Source: Antedon mediterranea (Eukaryota; Echinodermata; Crinoidea; Comatulida; Antedonidae). From it: a stretch of 64,000 bases of DNA. Within the stretch, counting starts at the first letter, position 1. Each line of letters begins with the position of its first letter. A program made the translations under genes and the position numbers. The stretch spans positions 33,427,648 through 33,491,647 of the forward strand of contig NC_092673.1 of NCBI RefSeq assembly GCF_964355755.1, written 5' to 3'. Shown in pieces: positions 15,201-27,240 of the stretch. The notes under the pieces are model-generated. The model had not been told where the DNA came from, did no database searches, and was given only the letters and a program-made list of their open reading frames with translations.

Positions 15201-17949
15201 AGAGGACACTTTGTTTTGTCCTAAAGTTATCTCTTTAAGAGGGATTCTATTGTAATTTTTAACATTTTTGTTTATCTATAGATGATCCTAGCTTTGGAGT
15301 CACTCTGCACAACATGATACGTGATAGTTTACACAGATGGATTGTTTTAAATATTTACTGTATGAACGGACAACAACCAGTTCTTGATACAATGGTAGCT
15401 TGTATGGTACGTTCACACTATAAAGAATTTCTTAATTGAAAAGCCGTACAGCAATTATCATTCTTTTCGCTTAAGTCAAGACAGTTATATCTTAAGTGAA
15501 AAACGGAGGCTTGATTTCTTTTTATAATATGGAATGAAGAGAATGAAGATCTAAGATTTAAGAGAAAAATAATTTATTTTGACTTAAAACAAAAAAGTTT
15601 AGATGATTATTTTTTAGTTACATCTGATCTCTGGTTTATCACAATTATTTCAATATTCCTCAATGTGAATAATATACTCATGATTTGAGTTAGTTCCTCC
15701 AGCGTAACATTTTAAAATTTGTTCTCAATTTGTTCAATTAGCGCACTTGGATGGGGAATATTAACTCTGGATTTAGTAACATAATGATCTCAATGACAAC
15801 GCAGAATTTTGGTCAAATTATCAGCAATCTATCGATAACAGAGGCAGACATTCTTGAACATGTTGTAAGGACAGACACACAGCAAGAAATGGGTAAGCTA
15901 GAAAATTGTTTGAATTGGGCACACAGTATCTAAATTATTACTTTAGTAACAGACAGCATGAAACACCATTTGCAGACCAAGAACTGAGGCTTAGAGTAGT
16001 TCTATCAAGAATTTAAAGCTAGGTCCAAGCTTATTTGTTAACTACTTTGCTAATATCTTCAGTAACTTAAAATATATATGAATGTGTAAAAATGTTGAAT
16101 TATTTATTGTGGTTATTTTGTAGAAAGAGAATCAGAAGCTGTTGCTAGTTCTACATCTGAAGTTGAAAGAAAGACGTCTCGAAATGGAAACGCAAATAGT
16201 ACACAAGAAAACAACAGACCAGATGTAATTCTTTTTACATTTTTAAAATTATTTATGTATGAAGTCCACTATACTGTAAAGATTATTCCTTCAAAGTTAT
16301 GGATGGCTGACTTCATGAATATTCATGGTTAACTTGCCTCATGAATATTCATGGTTGACTTGCTTCATGAATAAGTAATGTTCTTTAAGTAAAAAAAATT
16401 TGAACACTATGAAAATAACTTAATTGAACTTGAATGTAATATTGCGTTTAGGCAATGGAAGTTGATGATGATGCAAATGAGGCGTCTGCTAATCTGGTAT
16501 CCTCAACTGTCTCGGAATCAGAACCAGACCGATCGACAATGAGGCAGTCTTCTAGAATGCAGGCAAATGGTGTTGACAGTACTGGAACGGTTCTTCTTGG
16601 AACTGAGAGATGGCATGCATCTGTACCAGTTGTACGTCAATGTTTTTCTTGCCTTGTTTTGTCATACTTACACAGACAAGTGGTAACGTTAAGCAGGAAA
16701 ACAAAATATAGAATTTATGTTGTTTTCTATGCTGATTTATGCAAATCACGGACGATATCCGGTTATGATTGATACATATTATACGTGAGATAAGCTATGC
16801 GGTTTCCCGCTTACCGTTAACGCAATGCTGTCTCAGTCAATGTCAACGAACTGTATTTTTACAACATTCCATTTCATGATATTTTTTGTAATGGCCTAAC
16901 CTTTGTTAAGAAAGTGTCTTATACCTGTTCAATTTGTTAATCATATATCATATTGGTATTAGAATAAATCAAAAAAGGAAATTGTAAATTGTGCCATTTA
17001 AAAAAAAAAAATCTTTATTTTGATGTTACCAGGATTGGGTTCCAGTTATTGAGCGTGACATCAATCGACAAAGACGGCAAGCTCCTCAAGCGGCCTTTAG
17101 TGATGCTTATCTTAGCACACTCCCTCCTAAGCGCATTAAGGTAAGTACATCTAGAATCTGAATCTGGAATGATCTTGATGACAAACTAAAGCATTTTAAA
17201 TCTCTATACTTTTTGTAAAAATTAAAAACAATATCTTATTTCTTTATACTAATTTAAATATTATTATGATTGTGGTACACTGAATGTATCTATTTTTATT
17301 GTCATTTTTATTGTCATCCTTTTTGTTTTTTTATTATTATTTTTATTATTATTTTTTATTATTTTAACAAGTAAATGTTATTAGTTTGTATGTATTGTTT
17401 GTGGGGTCTTTCTCGAGACAAGAAACTTGATTTCTTTTACAGAAGACCCCAAATGATGGTTTATTACCATGTTCATTTAAATACACACCTATGTTATACT
17501 CTACAATAATATGCCATTATTGAATAAATAAATGTTATTTTGAACATGATTATATTAGGAAGGTTTTGATTCAATGGCCAACTAACTAGGTCATGTCAAT
17601 CCCCCACTTTTTTCAATCCAATTTTTAGTTAAATCTTGTTTATTTCATAGAATTCTGTAACTTTTTAAATTATTTTATATGTTTTCTTTAGCTAATGCAA
17701 GATACTAAAGCACACATACAGAACGGTACCGATAAATTCCTAGAAGAGAGTTTATCCCGAGCGGTGAGCAGCGCGGGCGTGCAGCCCACGACCAGCCTTT
17801 CTGCGCTCATGCAAGACGTGAGAGAAGACGAGCAACTACAGGCAGCATGCGAAGACCAGGTGAAGAACGTCCTTAAACAACGTATACAAAAGGATACCGA
17901 CTATGACGCCACAAGATTTCCAAGTACAGAAAAATACTTGCGTAAATAG
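3260..17949 (+). CDS. BAG6: BAG6 (BAT3/Scythe) large proline-rich protein, 21 coding exons
   Basis: Exons: 3260-3322, 3712-3753, 4298-4555, 4831-4902, 5113-5247, 5638-5861, 6140-6263, 6386-6550, 6974-7397, 7669-8043, 8415-8656, 12570-12798, 13199-13615, 14092-14261, 14547-14703, 15282-15406, 15742-15892, 16124-16224, 16452-16631, 17033-17140, 17692-17949. All have GT-AG sites and matching phases, giving about 1339 residues (human about 1130). Residues 1-75 form a ubiquitin-like domain ([16 protein letters not shown] to [10 protein letters not shown]). About 266-345 match the conserved BAG6 helical block known as DUF3538 ([20 protein letters not shown]). Long S/T/Q/P-rich linkers follow. PPKRIK (about 1249) is a nuclear-localisation-like motif, and the last 85 residues match the BAG6 BAG-like domain. 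Known family role: with GET4/UBL4A it holds exposed hydrophobic segments for tail-anchored protein delivery or proteasomal degradation. The ATG is the first in frame and starts the UBL fold. Confidence 0.93.
7474..7640. mobile_element. Foldback MITE, AAGCTCTGTC family, copy 1 (BAG6 intron 9)
   Basis: The two ends are inverted copies: AAGCTCTGTCTGCACTATC on the left and GATAGTGTAGACAGAGCTT on the right, flanked by TA on both sides. The interior carries ATATGGGCACATCAC-like half-sites. It has no coding capacity. TA flanks and long terminal inverted repeats suggest mobilisation by a Tc1/mariner-like transposase, which is an inference. Other copies lie near 24442, 29750 and 49504. Confidence 0.85.
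8941..10050 (+). pseudogene. LINE reverse transcriptase C-terminal fragment, frameshifted
   Basis: The open frame from 8941 to 9963 has RT motif A ([13 protein letters not shown]), the [13 protein letters not shown] motif, catalytic FADD (near 9219) and the LGVFLD motif, then thumb-like sequence. The usual Q of VPQGS is H here. A one-base frameshift near 9895-9905 ends the frame early. The intended reading ([20 protein letters not shown]) continues in another frame through SPKIWN to the interruption at 10050. The endonuclease and N-terminal RT are missing, so the copy cannot move on its own. Confidence 0.85.
10051..12147 (-). mobile_element. Second 5'-truncated LINE nested inside the first
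   Basis: Opposite in orientation to the host LINE and flanked by a perfect 15-base direct repeat ATCTACTTTTGTTCA (10036-10050 and 12148-12162), its target-site duplication. Removing it restores the C-terminal reading frame of the host LINE, which proves the order of insertion. The minus-strand 3'UTR lies at about 10051-10270. It is 5'-truncated just inside the region before the RT domain. Confidence 0.92.
10271..12147 (-). CDS. LINE ORF2 fragment: intact reverse transcriptase and C-terminus
   Basis: One uninterrupted frame of about 625 residues lies within the nested LINE. It holds the pre-RT linker ([14 protein letters not shown]), RT motifs [57 protein letters not shown] and catalytic FADD, then [10 protein letters not shown] and a C-terminal [11 protein letters not shown] / [10 protein letters not shown] region. 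No endonuclease domain is present because the copy is 5'-truncated. The apparent TTG start at 12163 lies in the target-site duplication and is not a real start. The lack of stops suggests a young insertion. It belongs to the transposon, not the host gene. Confidence 0.88.
14841..15240 (+). repeat. SINE-like and dispersed repeat sequence in BAG6 intron 15
   Basis: A GGTTCAATC B-box-like motif (near 14930) in a tRNA-like context suggests a decayed tRNA-derived SINE. Further on, GCCAATCCCTGTTCAGAGGA (near 15187) recurs in variant form near 4660 and 42560, so it is a dispersed repeat. Boundaries are uncertain. Confidence 0.4.
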
Positions 17950-20782
17950 GTATGACTAGATAGATAAATCATGCAATGTTGATTCTGTTCTGTACTTTAT
18001 TTTCTCTTATTATATTGCCATAGTAAGGTAACTGTTATTATTACAGTATATAATTGGATGTTAATAAGCAGTCAATATAATTTTAAGGGGGTACTTTAAA
18101 AAAAATAGTGACCTTGAAAGAGACTTAATTTTTAAATTTCATTATACATATTTGAAATGGTTTACTGCACGTGATACAATAATTACACTTAGTAGTGCAC
18201 ATTAGTAGTGTACCTTTCAGAAACTTCATAAAAAAATGTAACATTGTATATACATTTATTACTCAAGACACAATTGTAGTGTTGCTATCTTTCGTTGGAA
18301 TAAGTCTAAACCTATTCATTTAATGAGACTATTTTAAGGCAATTAATTAAAGCGTCTTTCACACCTGCTCAGGTCTGGCTCCGGCTCCAGTTCAAGTTTG
18401 TGTCAGATTGCGCGAACAGCATTAGTAAATTCAGCTACATGCATATCAAGTAAAACGATTAGGCAAATAGCTGCTTAGAGCGTCGTGAACGAACGAAACG
18501 AAACATTGACATGTGATTTTATTTGCCAGAGCCGCACCACCAGAGAGAAAGTGTTGAAGACAATTAAGGCTGTACAAGCATATAAAATATCAATCATTTA
18601 ATTATATTGACGTCTTAATATAAAAAATAAAAACATATTGTACAAAAATACCTAAAATATAATAAACTAAAAAAATAAAATGATAAGAATAATAATAATG
18701 ATAAACTAATAAATATAGAAACAGTTATAATCTTGTCATTCAAGTTCCAAAAAAGTAATTTGAATAATGAATAGAATACTGCATTAATTATCATCAATAT
18801 TATATAATCAAATATAAAGTTAATACAATCGGTAAACATACCTTAACTTTTATTTATGTACAAATGAAAATTGGTTATACAGTTGAGTCTCCGTGAGCGG
18901 CCACCTATCGTAAGCGGCCACCTTTCTTTACGGCCTAAACAATAAAATACAATTAGCTGGAGGATTTAGAGGCCTGTTGCGTTAAGAATGCCAACAAATA
19001 TCGTGCATAGCCATATATGTGATTTTGTCCCTCTATCGGTAGAACCTCCCGTAAGCGGCCACTTTTCCCGGTCCCAAAGGTGGCCGCTTATGGGAGTTTC
19101 AAGTGTATACTGTAACACTGTAAACTTAGCTTAAGTGAGAAGATATAAATTGTTTAGGCTGACTAGTTGGGCAAGAGTGGGGTTTGTGAGGAGTAGGGTA
19201 GGTACAACCGAAAGACTGCTGTGAAATCTGTTCAAAGTTGCTCAAATGTGGAGGGGTTGGCAAGCCTAGAACCATAATATAGAGTTTGGACGGTTGCCTG
19301 GCTAAGAAATTGTAGGTAAAAGTTTTCTAAAACCCAGTGAGGCCCTTTTTCTTGGTTTTTTAGATCAAGAAAACTAAGTCTTAGTTTTCTAGAAAACAAG
19401 GTTGGGCAGTGACGATCATACGATGATTTGTATTTTAGGAAAAGTTAAGAAAATTAGTTTTTTAGACAACCTGTTTAGGCCCCAGTGACAGTTAATGATG
19501 GTCTAAAATATCTAAATACTGTACCTAGTGGACACTCTTCATGTTCCAACTGCTTGAACAAGTTGTTACCTTTGCATTCCTATTGTTTATATAGGTGTAA
19601 GCTAATAGTGAAAATATATGCCTATCATATTTGAAATATTTTATTACAGTATTTAGTTTTTAGTAACATCTGTGAGTATCAAAAGTTGGTGAATTACATT
19701 TTAAAATTTCGTTTTTCTGTGTATGTACAGTTTAGGGAAAGACTTCTTTTAATTATTTAAACCTGAACATGCTTCTGCTAAAGGTGACTCGATTTTAATG
19801 ATTTTTATCATTAAAATCAAGTCTACTTTTAATACTAATAAAGCTTGACACATTGTTGAATTTTGTGTATTCTTCAAATTTATGCTTTTTGGTTTTTATA
19901 TTTAAGTTTAGGGTTTGCCTCAAGTCTGTAGTTATTGTCTTTTTTATGTTAGTCCACCAGTCGGCGTTTTGATTTTTTTAGCTCAAGTATTATACGTATG
20001 AAACGCCATATGTGGAAAAGTATATATATTTACTAATTTCATTCTAGAACTTTGACCACGGGAAATTTGTAATGTATGTTTATAGATGCTAAAAAGTGCG
20101 TTAATTAGAATCAAGATGTCCAAAAGTATCAAGATGTCCAATATTATGGTCATTTATTAATTCAGTAGATTCCGTTATTGATTCTCATTGCTGTACTGTA
20201 CATATGGAAATATATGTCCAGTATCAAGTCAAATTTCGTGATACAGCGTCCCATGTGTCATCACGTGTGGTCCAGTATCATGAAAAGTTAGATTAAGGGT
20301 TTAGGATCTATGATACAGGCGTCACACATGAAACACATGAGATACTGTATCACAGATTTTGTCTATGATACTCACATTTAGAAACAGTACCCGAGAATCG
20401 GCTGCCATCGAAGACAAAAAATAATGAAAGGACATTATCATGGCAACTTAGATATACTGTACATACAGTATCATTGCGTACACTGTAAACAACCATTTAA
20501 AAATATAACTTGTTGGTGTTCAAAGAGAGGGCTAGAACAGGCCTCACAATATTTGACCAAGGTAATCTACAACAAGAGCTGAGCTCGCTTTGCCAAGATA
20601 GACACTCGTAACCATCCTTTGATCTTATGTATGGCTGCGACAAATACCAACAGTACCATACATATTCTCCGCAGTGAACGGTGTCTTTTAGTGCCGTGAT
20701 GTATCGCAGCCTCAGATACACAAAACACTTTGATCTCCGGAGCTCAGCATCCTGTTAGATTGCCTTGATTGGACGAACTACT
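17950..20782. other. Convergent spacer between BAG6 and the SLC10 gene
   Basis: Holds the 3'UTRs of both genes. Possible BAG6 poly(A) signals (AATAAA) lie at 18626-18631 and in several later AT-rich stretches; a TTTATT at 20153-20158 could serve the minus-strand gene. None can be chosen from sequence alone. A MITE lies at 18880-19105. About 20210-20380 is a run of GATACTGTATCAC-like inverted motifs, with relatives near 24240 and 46700-46870, so it is a dispersed repeat. Open frames here (for example 20497-20721, minus) have no recognisable protein character. Confidence 0.6.
18880..19105. mobile_element. MITE with AGCGGCCACC inverted termini
   Basis: The left end reads CAGTTGAGTCTCCGTGAGC; the reverse complement of the right end reads CACTTGAAACTCCCATAAGC. 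Both continue into GGCCACC, and both ends are flanked by TA. The 226-bp element has no open reading frame. TA target and CAGTTGA-type termini fit Tc1/mariner-like MITEs (inference). Confidence 0.8.
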
Positions 20783-22153
20783 TTACGCTTCAGTCGCAGA
20801 AGACGCATTGATATCAGAAAGGTCAACATCTTTGTTTTCTGGAGGAGGAGCACCAGTTTCCTCATTAACTTTTGCTGTGTCATCTTCATTTACAGCTTTA
20901 TACTTGTTTTGGACAAATTTCACATAAACCAGATAGCCCAACACTAGAGTACATCCTTCGATAAGCGTGGTAATGGTGATTAACAGAGGCATTCGAGAGA
21001 CAAGATCAGCCTCCGGTTGAGGGTATGCAAATCTGATAACAGTCGTCGCCAGAACACTGTTTTGAATTCCTGTCTCCAGTGCTATTGTGATGGCTTGCTC
21101 ACGCTCTCGTCGTGTGATCTTCGAAATGCCGAAACCAAGTAAGCCGCCTACGAGTGGGTATAGGAAACAAACGAGCCATATCTGCCAGGAACCTTGGAAA
21201 ACGTAAAGATTCGACGGCACACCTAGACCCGTTGAAACAAATATCAGAACATACGCGAACGGTTTTAGGAGACAAAGGCATACGTTTTTAACTTTTGAGA
21301 GTTTGTATCGGATGAAGATTCCTACTAAGGCAGGCGCGACCATCAGCGCAAATTGTTGAATCATTTCCTTAAAAGGCGTTTTTAAAGCTTCGTCACCGTC
21401 AACAAATCTCTCCGCGTAGATAAAGAGATTCAAAGGCATGAAGGCGAGCGCAGCTATCGTTGAACAAAATGTCATTGTTAGGCTTAAGATAAAGTCACAA
21501 TCAAGAAGCAACGTAAATATGTTACTGAACCATCCGCCTGGGCATGACCCCTCGACTAAGAGACCGACGGCAGACTGACGGTTATCTGATAAGATAGCAT
21601 TAGCTAAGCAAAATGCTAACAACGGCATGACGATGAACTGGCATAACATGCCAATAGAAACGCCTACTGGACGTCGAAGATGTCCCCAGATGACCTTCAG
21701 GTCAAGTTTAGTACCCATACTGACGTACGATATCAGTAACCATATTAGAAGAAAATACGTGAAGATGAAATTTAGTATCGTTGGTGTACGTAGAACTTTG
21801 ACGACTTCTTCGAATTCGCTTGATTCAGAGCTAATGATTTTGATGGTTAGGATTTCGACTCCTACAGACAAGCCAATGATGGTGGCATTGAAGGATACGG
21901 TATCTGATGGCAGGACATCCAAGGATATGACGTCAGGTTCCACTGTGAAAACGTGTTGATCCGAACTTTTAAGTTCTATGGTAATGTTGTGTCGTGCTTG
22001 GTCTTGCTTGACGTGGAAGGTAATTGTTTTTGTTAATTTCTCAAATGTTTTGAGAAAGCCTTCATCCATCCCTTCATAGGTAGCTTCCAGAGTATACCCA
22101 TCTACGGGTACAGTCAACGCCATCATAAGAAATGGAATAATTTCTTTAAACAT
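20783..22153 (-). CDS. SLC10-family (P3/SLC10A3-A5-like) sodium/organic anion transporter
   Basis: A single coding exon of 456 residues. Residues 1-19 look like a signal peptide; about 20-122 form an extracellular or lumenal beta-rich domain with two N-glycosylation sequons; from about 125 there are hydrophobic segments typical of the nine-helix bile acid:sodium symporter (BASS) fold. Family signatures are EGSCPGGWFSN (201-211) and ALETGIQNS (358-366), which in characterised members line the sodium and substrate sites. The tail after about 417 is hydrophilic and acidic. The long ectodomain before helix 1 resembles SLC10A3/SLC10A5 rather than SLC10A1/A2. Just before the ATG, the minus strand reads a pyrimidine tract ending in CTTCTAG, so a non-coding 5' exon is likely. 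Substrate cannot be predicted; SLC10A3 in vertebrates is itself an orphan. Confidence 0.9.
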   Translation of the reverse strand: MFKEIIPFLMMALTVPVDGYTLEATYEGMDEGFLKTFEKLTKTITFHVKQDQARHNITIELKSSDQHVFTVEPDVISLDVLPSDTVSFNATIIGLSVGVEILTIKIISSESSEFEEVVKVLRTPTILNFIFTYFLLIWLLISYVSMGTKLDLKVIWGHLRRPVGVSIGMLCQFIVMPLLAFCLANAILSDNRQSAVGLLVEGSCPGGWFSNIFTLLLDCDFILSLTMTFCSTIAALAFMPLNLFIYAERFVDGDEALKTPFKEMIQQFALMVAPALVGIFIRYKLSKVKNVCLCLLKPFAYVLIFVSTGLGVPSNLYVFQGSWQIWLVCFLYPLVGGLLGFGISKITRREREQAITIALETGIQNSVLATTVIRFAYPQPEADLVSRMPLLITITTLIEGCTLVLGYLVYVKFVQNKYKAVNEDDTAKVNEETGAPPPENKDVDLSDINASSATEA

Positions 22154-24441
22154 TCTAGAAGATAAAAAGTAGAAACAAAAATAAATATTTTAATTCTTGT
22201 ATTCCCTTATTATTAAAACCGTATTGATTGTGGAATTCACACAACCACTACAATATACTATTACATGACCGTATACATTTTCCTAGAATTATTTTTTATT
22301 CAATCGTACAGTGACGTAGGCCGATCTTTTAAGAACATTTTACAGTATTTTTTTTTCTGATACCGTTCAGGAGTTACGATTATTTAATTAACATGGTGTC
22401 CTGAAATCCCTTGACACGCTATGTTATTTTTGTTTTTTACGCTCGTCTGGTTACGATTTTTTGTTATCTCTGGAAGATGGCTTCCGTAGCATGAACATGT
22501 ATTATTATTATTATTATTATTATTTCAGAATCTCTGGTGGTCCAAAGAATTCGTATGAATTTAAACAAATTTAAATAAAAGTATTTAAGTGACAGACATA
22601 CTGTGCCTATATTCGTCATTCTGTTTCGTTAAACAATTTATTCTCAATTGGTACTTCTTGTTTTCTTTTCTACGATTTTTAATTTTACCACCAGGCGCAA
22701 AGTTTGCGCGCACGTATACAAGCTGTCATAACTACAGAGTAATTTTAACGCGTCCGTACACGTCACAAACGGTATTATATCCGACAGTTCAATATCGTTT
22801 ACTGAACTTTACTAACCTATGCCGTGGTCCTCGAGGCTTCTTTTAGCCTAGGCATACCGGTACGTTTTCTCCGGGGCACAAAAGTTCAACCAATAACTTG
22901 AAACTAAAGATATGTTTTGAGTTATTTAATCTGCACTCGTTATAATGAAATTATCATATCAAAATGTCACGGTTGTGAATAACAGTGAGCTAAGGTCCTT
23001 TATATTGTGGCACCCATGGGAGCTAAAATTCCCGCAGGCCAAGTATCGTATTGGATTAATATTTCCTATAGACTTACCAAAGAACGAAGTGAAATATAAC
23101 TTATTTAAAGTTATACTTTCCTAATGTATCACTCAAACTAGGTTTGATAATAATAATGTATAATTTTTTAATTTAAATTATTATTATTATTACACAACTA
23201 TTTCGTTTTAGAGAAAGATTACATTATTCATTTTTGTTTTCATTATTTAAATCACAATAATGTATAATATGGAGGGATAGTATGAATATCTTTTATTTTA
23301 CAATTCCTGCTTAGAGTCCAAAGTCCACAATATCGACCGATGTGTGTGTACGCGCGCGTACCAAAGTTTTGACTTAAATACCATTTTCACAACGTTTAGT
23401 ATCGAAGTGAATTATGGTAGGGCACCCACTAAACTAGGCCTATATGTACAGGATTTTTCAGGGACTGACTTATGGTAAGTTTTGTCATACAATTGTTATT
23501 TACGTGTTTGATGTTTTGTGGATAGGCATGTTTTAGAACACGTATAAAGTTAAATGATTCATTGAATTTTCATCGAGTCAGTCAATAACCTATTGAAATT
23601 ACACGGTGTGGTTACATTTTTCTTACATTTAGATTCAGTTTGAACATACAAATTATAACAATAACATAGAGGAGGAACGAAATTGACAGGATAAATTCGT
23701 GTTTTCAAAACGTTACGTTTTAAAGAGTTACTTTTAATCAATATCCTATTATAGGCCCATTATGTTTTTTTACTGTATTTTTTTACGATTGCTCAGTCTA
23801 TTATTAGTTGGATCATATATTTTTCTTCTTATACTTACAACGTAGTGCCAGGAAAACTTTTCATTCATCATGTTCTTAACAATTTCGGGTGAATATCCTT
23901 GCATAGTCCTATAATGTTATTTTTTCAAAATTGAGTAATATAGTTTCGTTGAATTGTTTTGTCATACATAACGATCCAGTTTTATGACACGATATAACTG
24001 GGGTACCGAATAATTGTTTCCTAAATGTCTACGTCAGATGGGTAACCTAAAACATGTTGGTGTTGTTGTTATTTATTATTTGTATACAACTTAATGCATG
24101 ACAAATCTAGAAAATACGTGTATTCAAACGGCTAAAAATCAAAAATTAAAAACGAATATAGCCTACCGCTACATATATTTTTTCATCGCTGGTTCAACAA
24201 CAATTAGCCGCTTCTGTGTTCTGATGTCTATAGGTAAATTATATGATACAGTACCGCCTGTTTCACATGTAACGCGTGGCACATACTATAATAAACAAAC
24301 ATAATACGACGTCACATGTTATGGTGCCTATATTACCGGAGAGTGCCATGTGGAGATGATACAGGGAATCATATACAGTGTAAACCTCTTTTGGGGAAGA
24401 AAATACCGTATTATAATGGTCATCCATAAAATGTTCTTCTT

Positions 24442-24602
24442 TAAGCTCTGTCTACATTATCAAATTAGTTTGACAAAAGAAGTGTGCCCAAATAATGGAA
24501 GTGATATACTTAAATATGGTAGTGATATGACATCATCATGTTCATATATGGGCACATCACATGTTGTTATCACATAAGTTTGATAGTGTAGACAGAGCTT
24601 TA
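24442..24602. mobile_element. Foldback MITE, AAGCTCTGTC family, copy 2
   Basis: Starts TAAGCTCTGTCTACATTATC and ends GATAGTGTAGACAGAGCTTTA. The interior shares the ATATGGGCACATCAC motif with copy 1. Non-coding. Confidence 0.82.
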
Positions 24603-26614
24603 CAGCAGGTTATTAATATCCTACGGCTTTGCTTGGACAGGACAAATCTCGTTTTTTAAAGAAAGGGCAGAAAGGTTAAAGACCCCTTCCCTGCAATTTT
24701 GGACGTTTTTTGGAAAATAATACATATATATCACTTTAAAAACATTAAACCATGTCATTCCTTGTCTTAAATGTACGTTTTATGGTAAATTATGATAAAA
24801 AGTGAGAAACAATGCACTACCTAAGTAGCTCGCGGCGATCGACCTCTCGTGGACGGTCTTAGGCCTAGCCTAGCTAGGCTTAGTTTTGTAGGCCTAGCTG
24901 GTAAACATCGGTAACGTACGAACATCGTACGCTACCTATATACCTAGCCTGACGTTGTATAGTTGCTGCATTAATTGTCTTTCTATTTTTGCCAGACTCC
25001 GTTGATACAAATTGGGGAAAACCCGGTATTTTCGCTGAAAAGTTAGGAGTCTTCCATTTGTTTTGGCCTCACGATCGATCGAAAAGTGGGCGAATTACAG
25101 GTGAAAAACAAAAATATCAATCCGCGCGCAATGCATTTTGGGATTTATAGCGGGCCGCTATAATTATTAGAATCGACTTATTTTTCACATTTTTAACCGT
25201 TTAAAGACGAAAAAAGTTATCGCAATAGGACCATATAGTATTATTTTTACATTAAATATAGTTTGTGATCTTAAATTAGATCTAAAAAACGTAGGGAATG
25301 GGGCTTTAAGTGAAGCGGAAATAAAGATCACCAGTACATTTGTTTTTCATTGCTGCAAGTCAATTCAATTTCTCTATACAGTTTGACATAAATCATTTTG
25401 CATCAACCAACTTCTTTTATAGACAATGACATGACATATACCCCACTCCATCTTAATCTGTTTTTAATATAGGTAATCGAATTTTGATGAACTTTAGACA
25501 TCTTTATTCGGTTGAATGTTTTTTTTTTTTTATGTGTCGCCATAATATAGGCCTACTATGTCCAAGGGTTTGGATGGATGGCCGTATAGTGTAAAAAAGC
25601 ATGTTCCCATCCCTCATTCGTTTCATGGGAAAATGTTCCCATGGCCCTAAATAGAAGGGCTGTCCCAGGTATAGGAGTGCCCCCTTCTTTCATTATCATT
25701 ATATTTATGTTATATCATAATTCAATGCCTTGTTTATTTAAAGAATCGCATTCCATGCACTGTGCTTGCGGGATTACGACCCATCAGCAGGTGCAACTAC
25801 CCGAGTTGACAGTAACAATAATAATATTCCCTTAGTGAATACTGAAATTTCAGACTAAACCACCTGCACTATTTCTTACATAGTAAAAAGTTCATAAATT
25901 TTGTTTTATTTTCCGTGAACATGAAGACTGTCTCTATGCTAGAAATGTCACTGTACCTTAAAATAGCCTAAATTAGGGTTTGAATAATAATAAAATTAAT
26001 GTTGTTCGTATTTATAAATTAATTATTATTAAATTATATTTTTTAAATATATGTCAGTACATTAGGCTAAACGGCTCAGTTCTTTAAATATGTATTGTCA
26101 CTATGGAAAAAATAATTCTTAATTAAAACAATTTATGTTGTCATTTTATAAATAAACACTTTTTTTTCGTTTTATTTCTATGGAAGTGATTTACTTTATT
26201 CAAACTACAAACTCATTTTCATGATTTTGGGGAAGAATTCATCTTTAAGTGTTCTTAAAAAACCATACTCTAATGATTTGGGAAATTGTCTGAAATGTTA
26301 TACATCGGTATTCCGCAAGATCAAACCGTGTTTTACTCATAATAGTTATACGGTATCTTTCGTTTATTTGTTGCTCCAAATGCTATACTTCCTGATATAA
26401 TAAAGTAGCCTACAGCTTTTCCTTTATATTCATTTTGTATTCAATAGAATTTAAAATTACAAATAATGTCACACAATCCAAGTAACCTGTCTTGTAAATG
26501 CAGGAATTACAACAAGAAACTCATTCAAAAGAAAAACAGATAGTAGATCATAATAAAGGTATTGTTAATAAGGTAGACACATAATTCACATATTCACTAC
26601 CGTATATAGTACTT

Positions 26615-26830
26615 CAGCGTGGTTCCCACTAGCGACGCAACGCAACGCCACGACGTATTGACGCAAAGTGCTGTATTGCGTAATCACAAGTAAGAACCGA
26701 CGACGCAAGAATGCTGCAAACATCACAGGTTTTATTTCACGCAGAAGGGGGAAACACAATTATTAGAAGGGCATTTTCTTACGTTGTATGGGTTGTGCTA
26801 CGTTGCGTCGCTAGTGGGAACCAAGCTTTA
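26615..26830. mobile_element. Foldback MITE, GGTTCCCACTAG family
   Basis: Left end GCGTGGTTCCCACTAGCGAC and right end GTCGCTAGTGGGAACCAAGC are inverted copies, followed by ACGCAACGCAACG-type sequence that also folds back. The family recurs at 35606, 52959, 54646, 56607, 61296, 62366 and 63868. Confidence 0.8.
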
Positions 26831-27107
26831 GCATTCCAAATGATTCTGCATTTAAGCCAATTCACACGGACGACCGGCAGCGATGAGCGGAAAATCTAGG
26901 CTAAGCAGGTTTCAGGTTTTCACTTATATGTTTTTGTTAGTAAACATGTTGCTCTATTGGCTACCCTTGAGGGTAAATGTGATTTTAGTGACTTCACATA
27001 AACTGTTGAATAAACACATGCATAGACATTCCAAGTCCATGTATTTGGAGTAAGATTCCTTGGATGAATGAAGTTCTGGCTTAGAAAAGAAAAATGTCCG
27101 TTCGCTC

Positions 27108-27240
27108 TAAAGGCCAATTTACACAGAAGAGCAGTATACGGTAATAAAACATATAGAATTATAGTATTATTCCTTATGACTATTTAGGCCTAAACATAAC
27201 GCAGACGGGCGGTTCCTTGCTCTGTGTAAATTTGTCTTTG
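27108..27240. mobile_element. Short inverted-repeat element, AAGGCCAATTTACACAGA family
   Basis: AAAGGCCAATTTACACAGA on the left is answered by TCTGTGTAAATTTGTCTTT on the right. The same termini bracket 54612-54980. Non-coding. Confidence 0.65.

Noticed and set aside
21627-21959. 110-codon plus-strand frame
   Set aside because: Antisense shadow of the SLC10 coding exon.
22589-22846. Candidate exon upstream of the SLC10 gene (plus strand)
   Set aside because: No splice sites, no conserved character, and opposite strand to the nearby gene.
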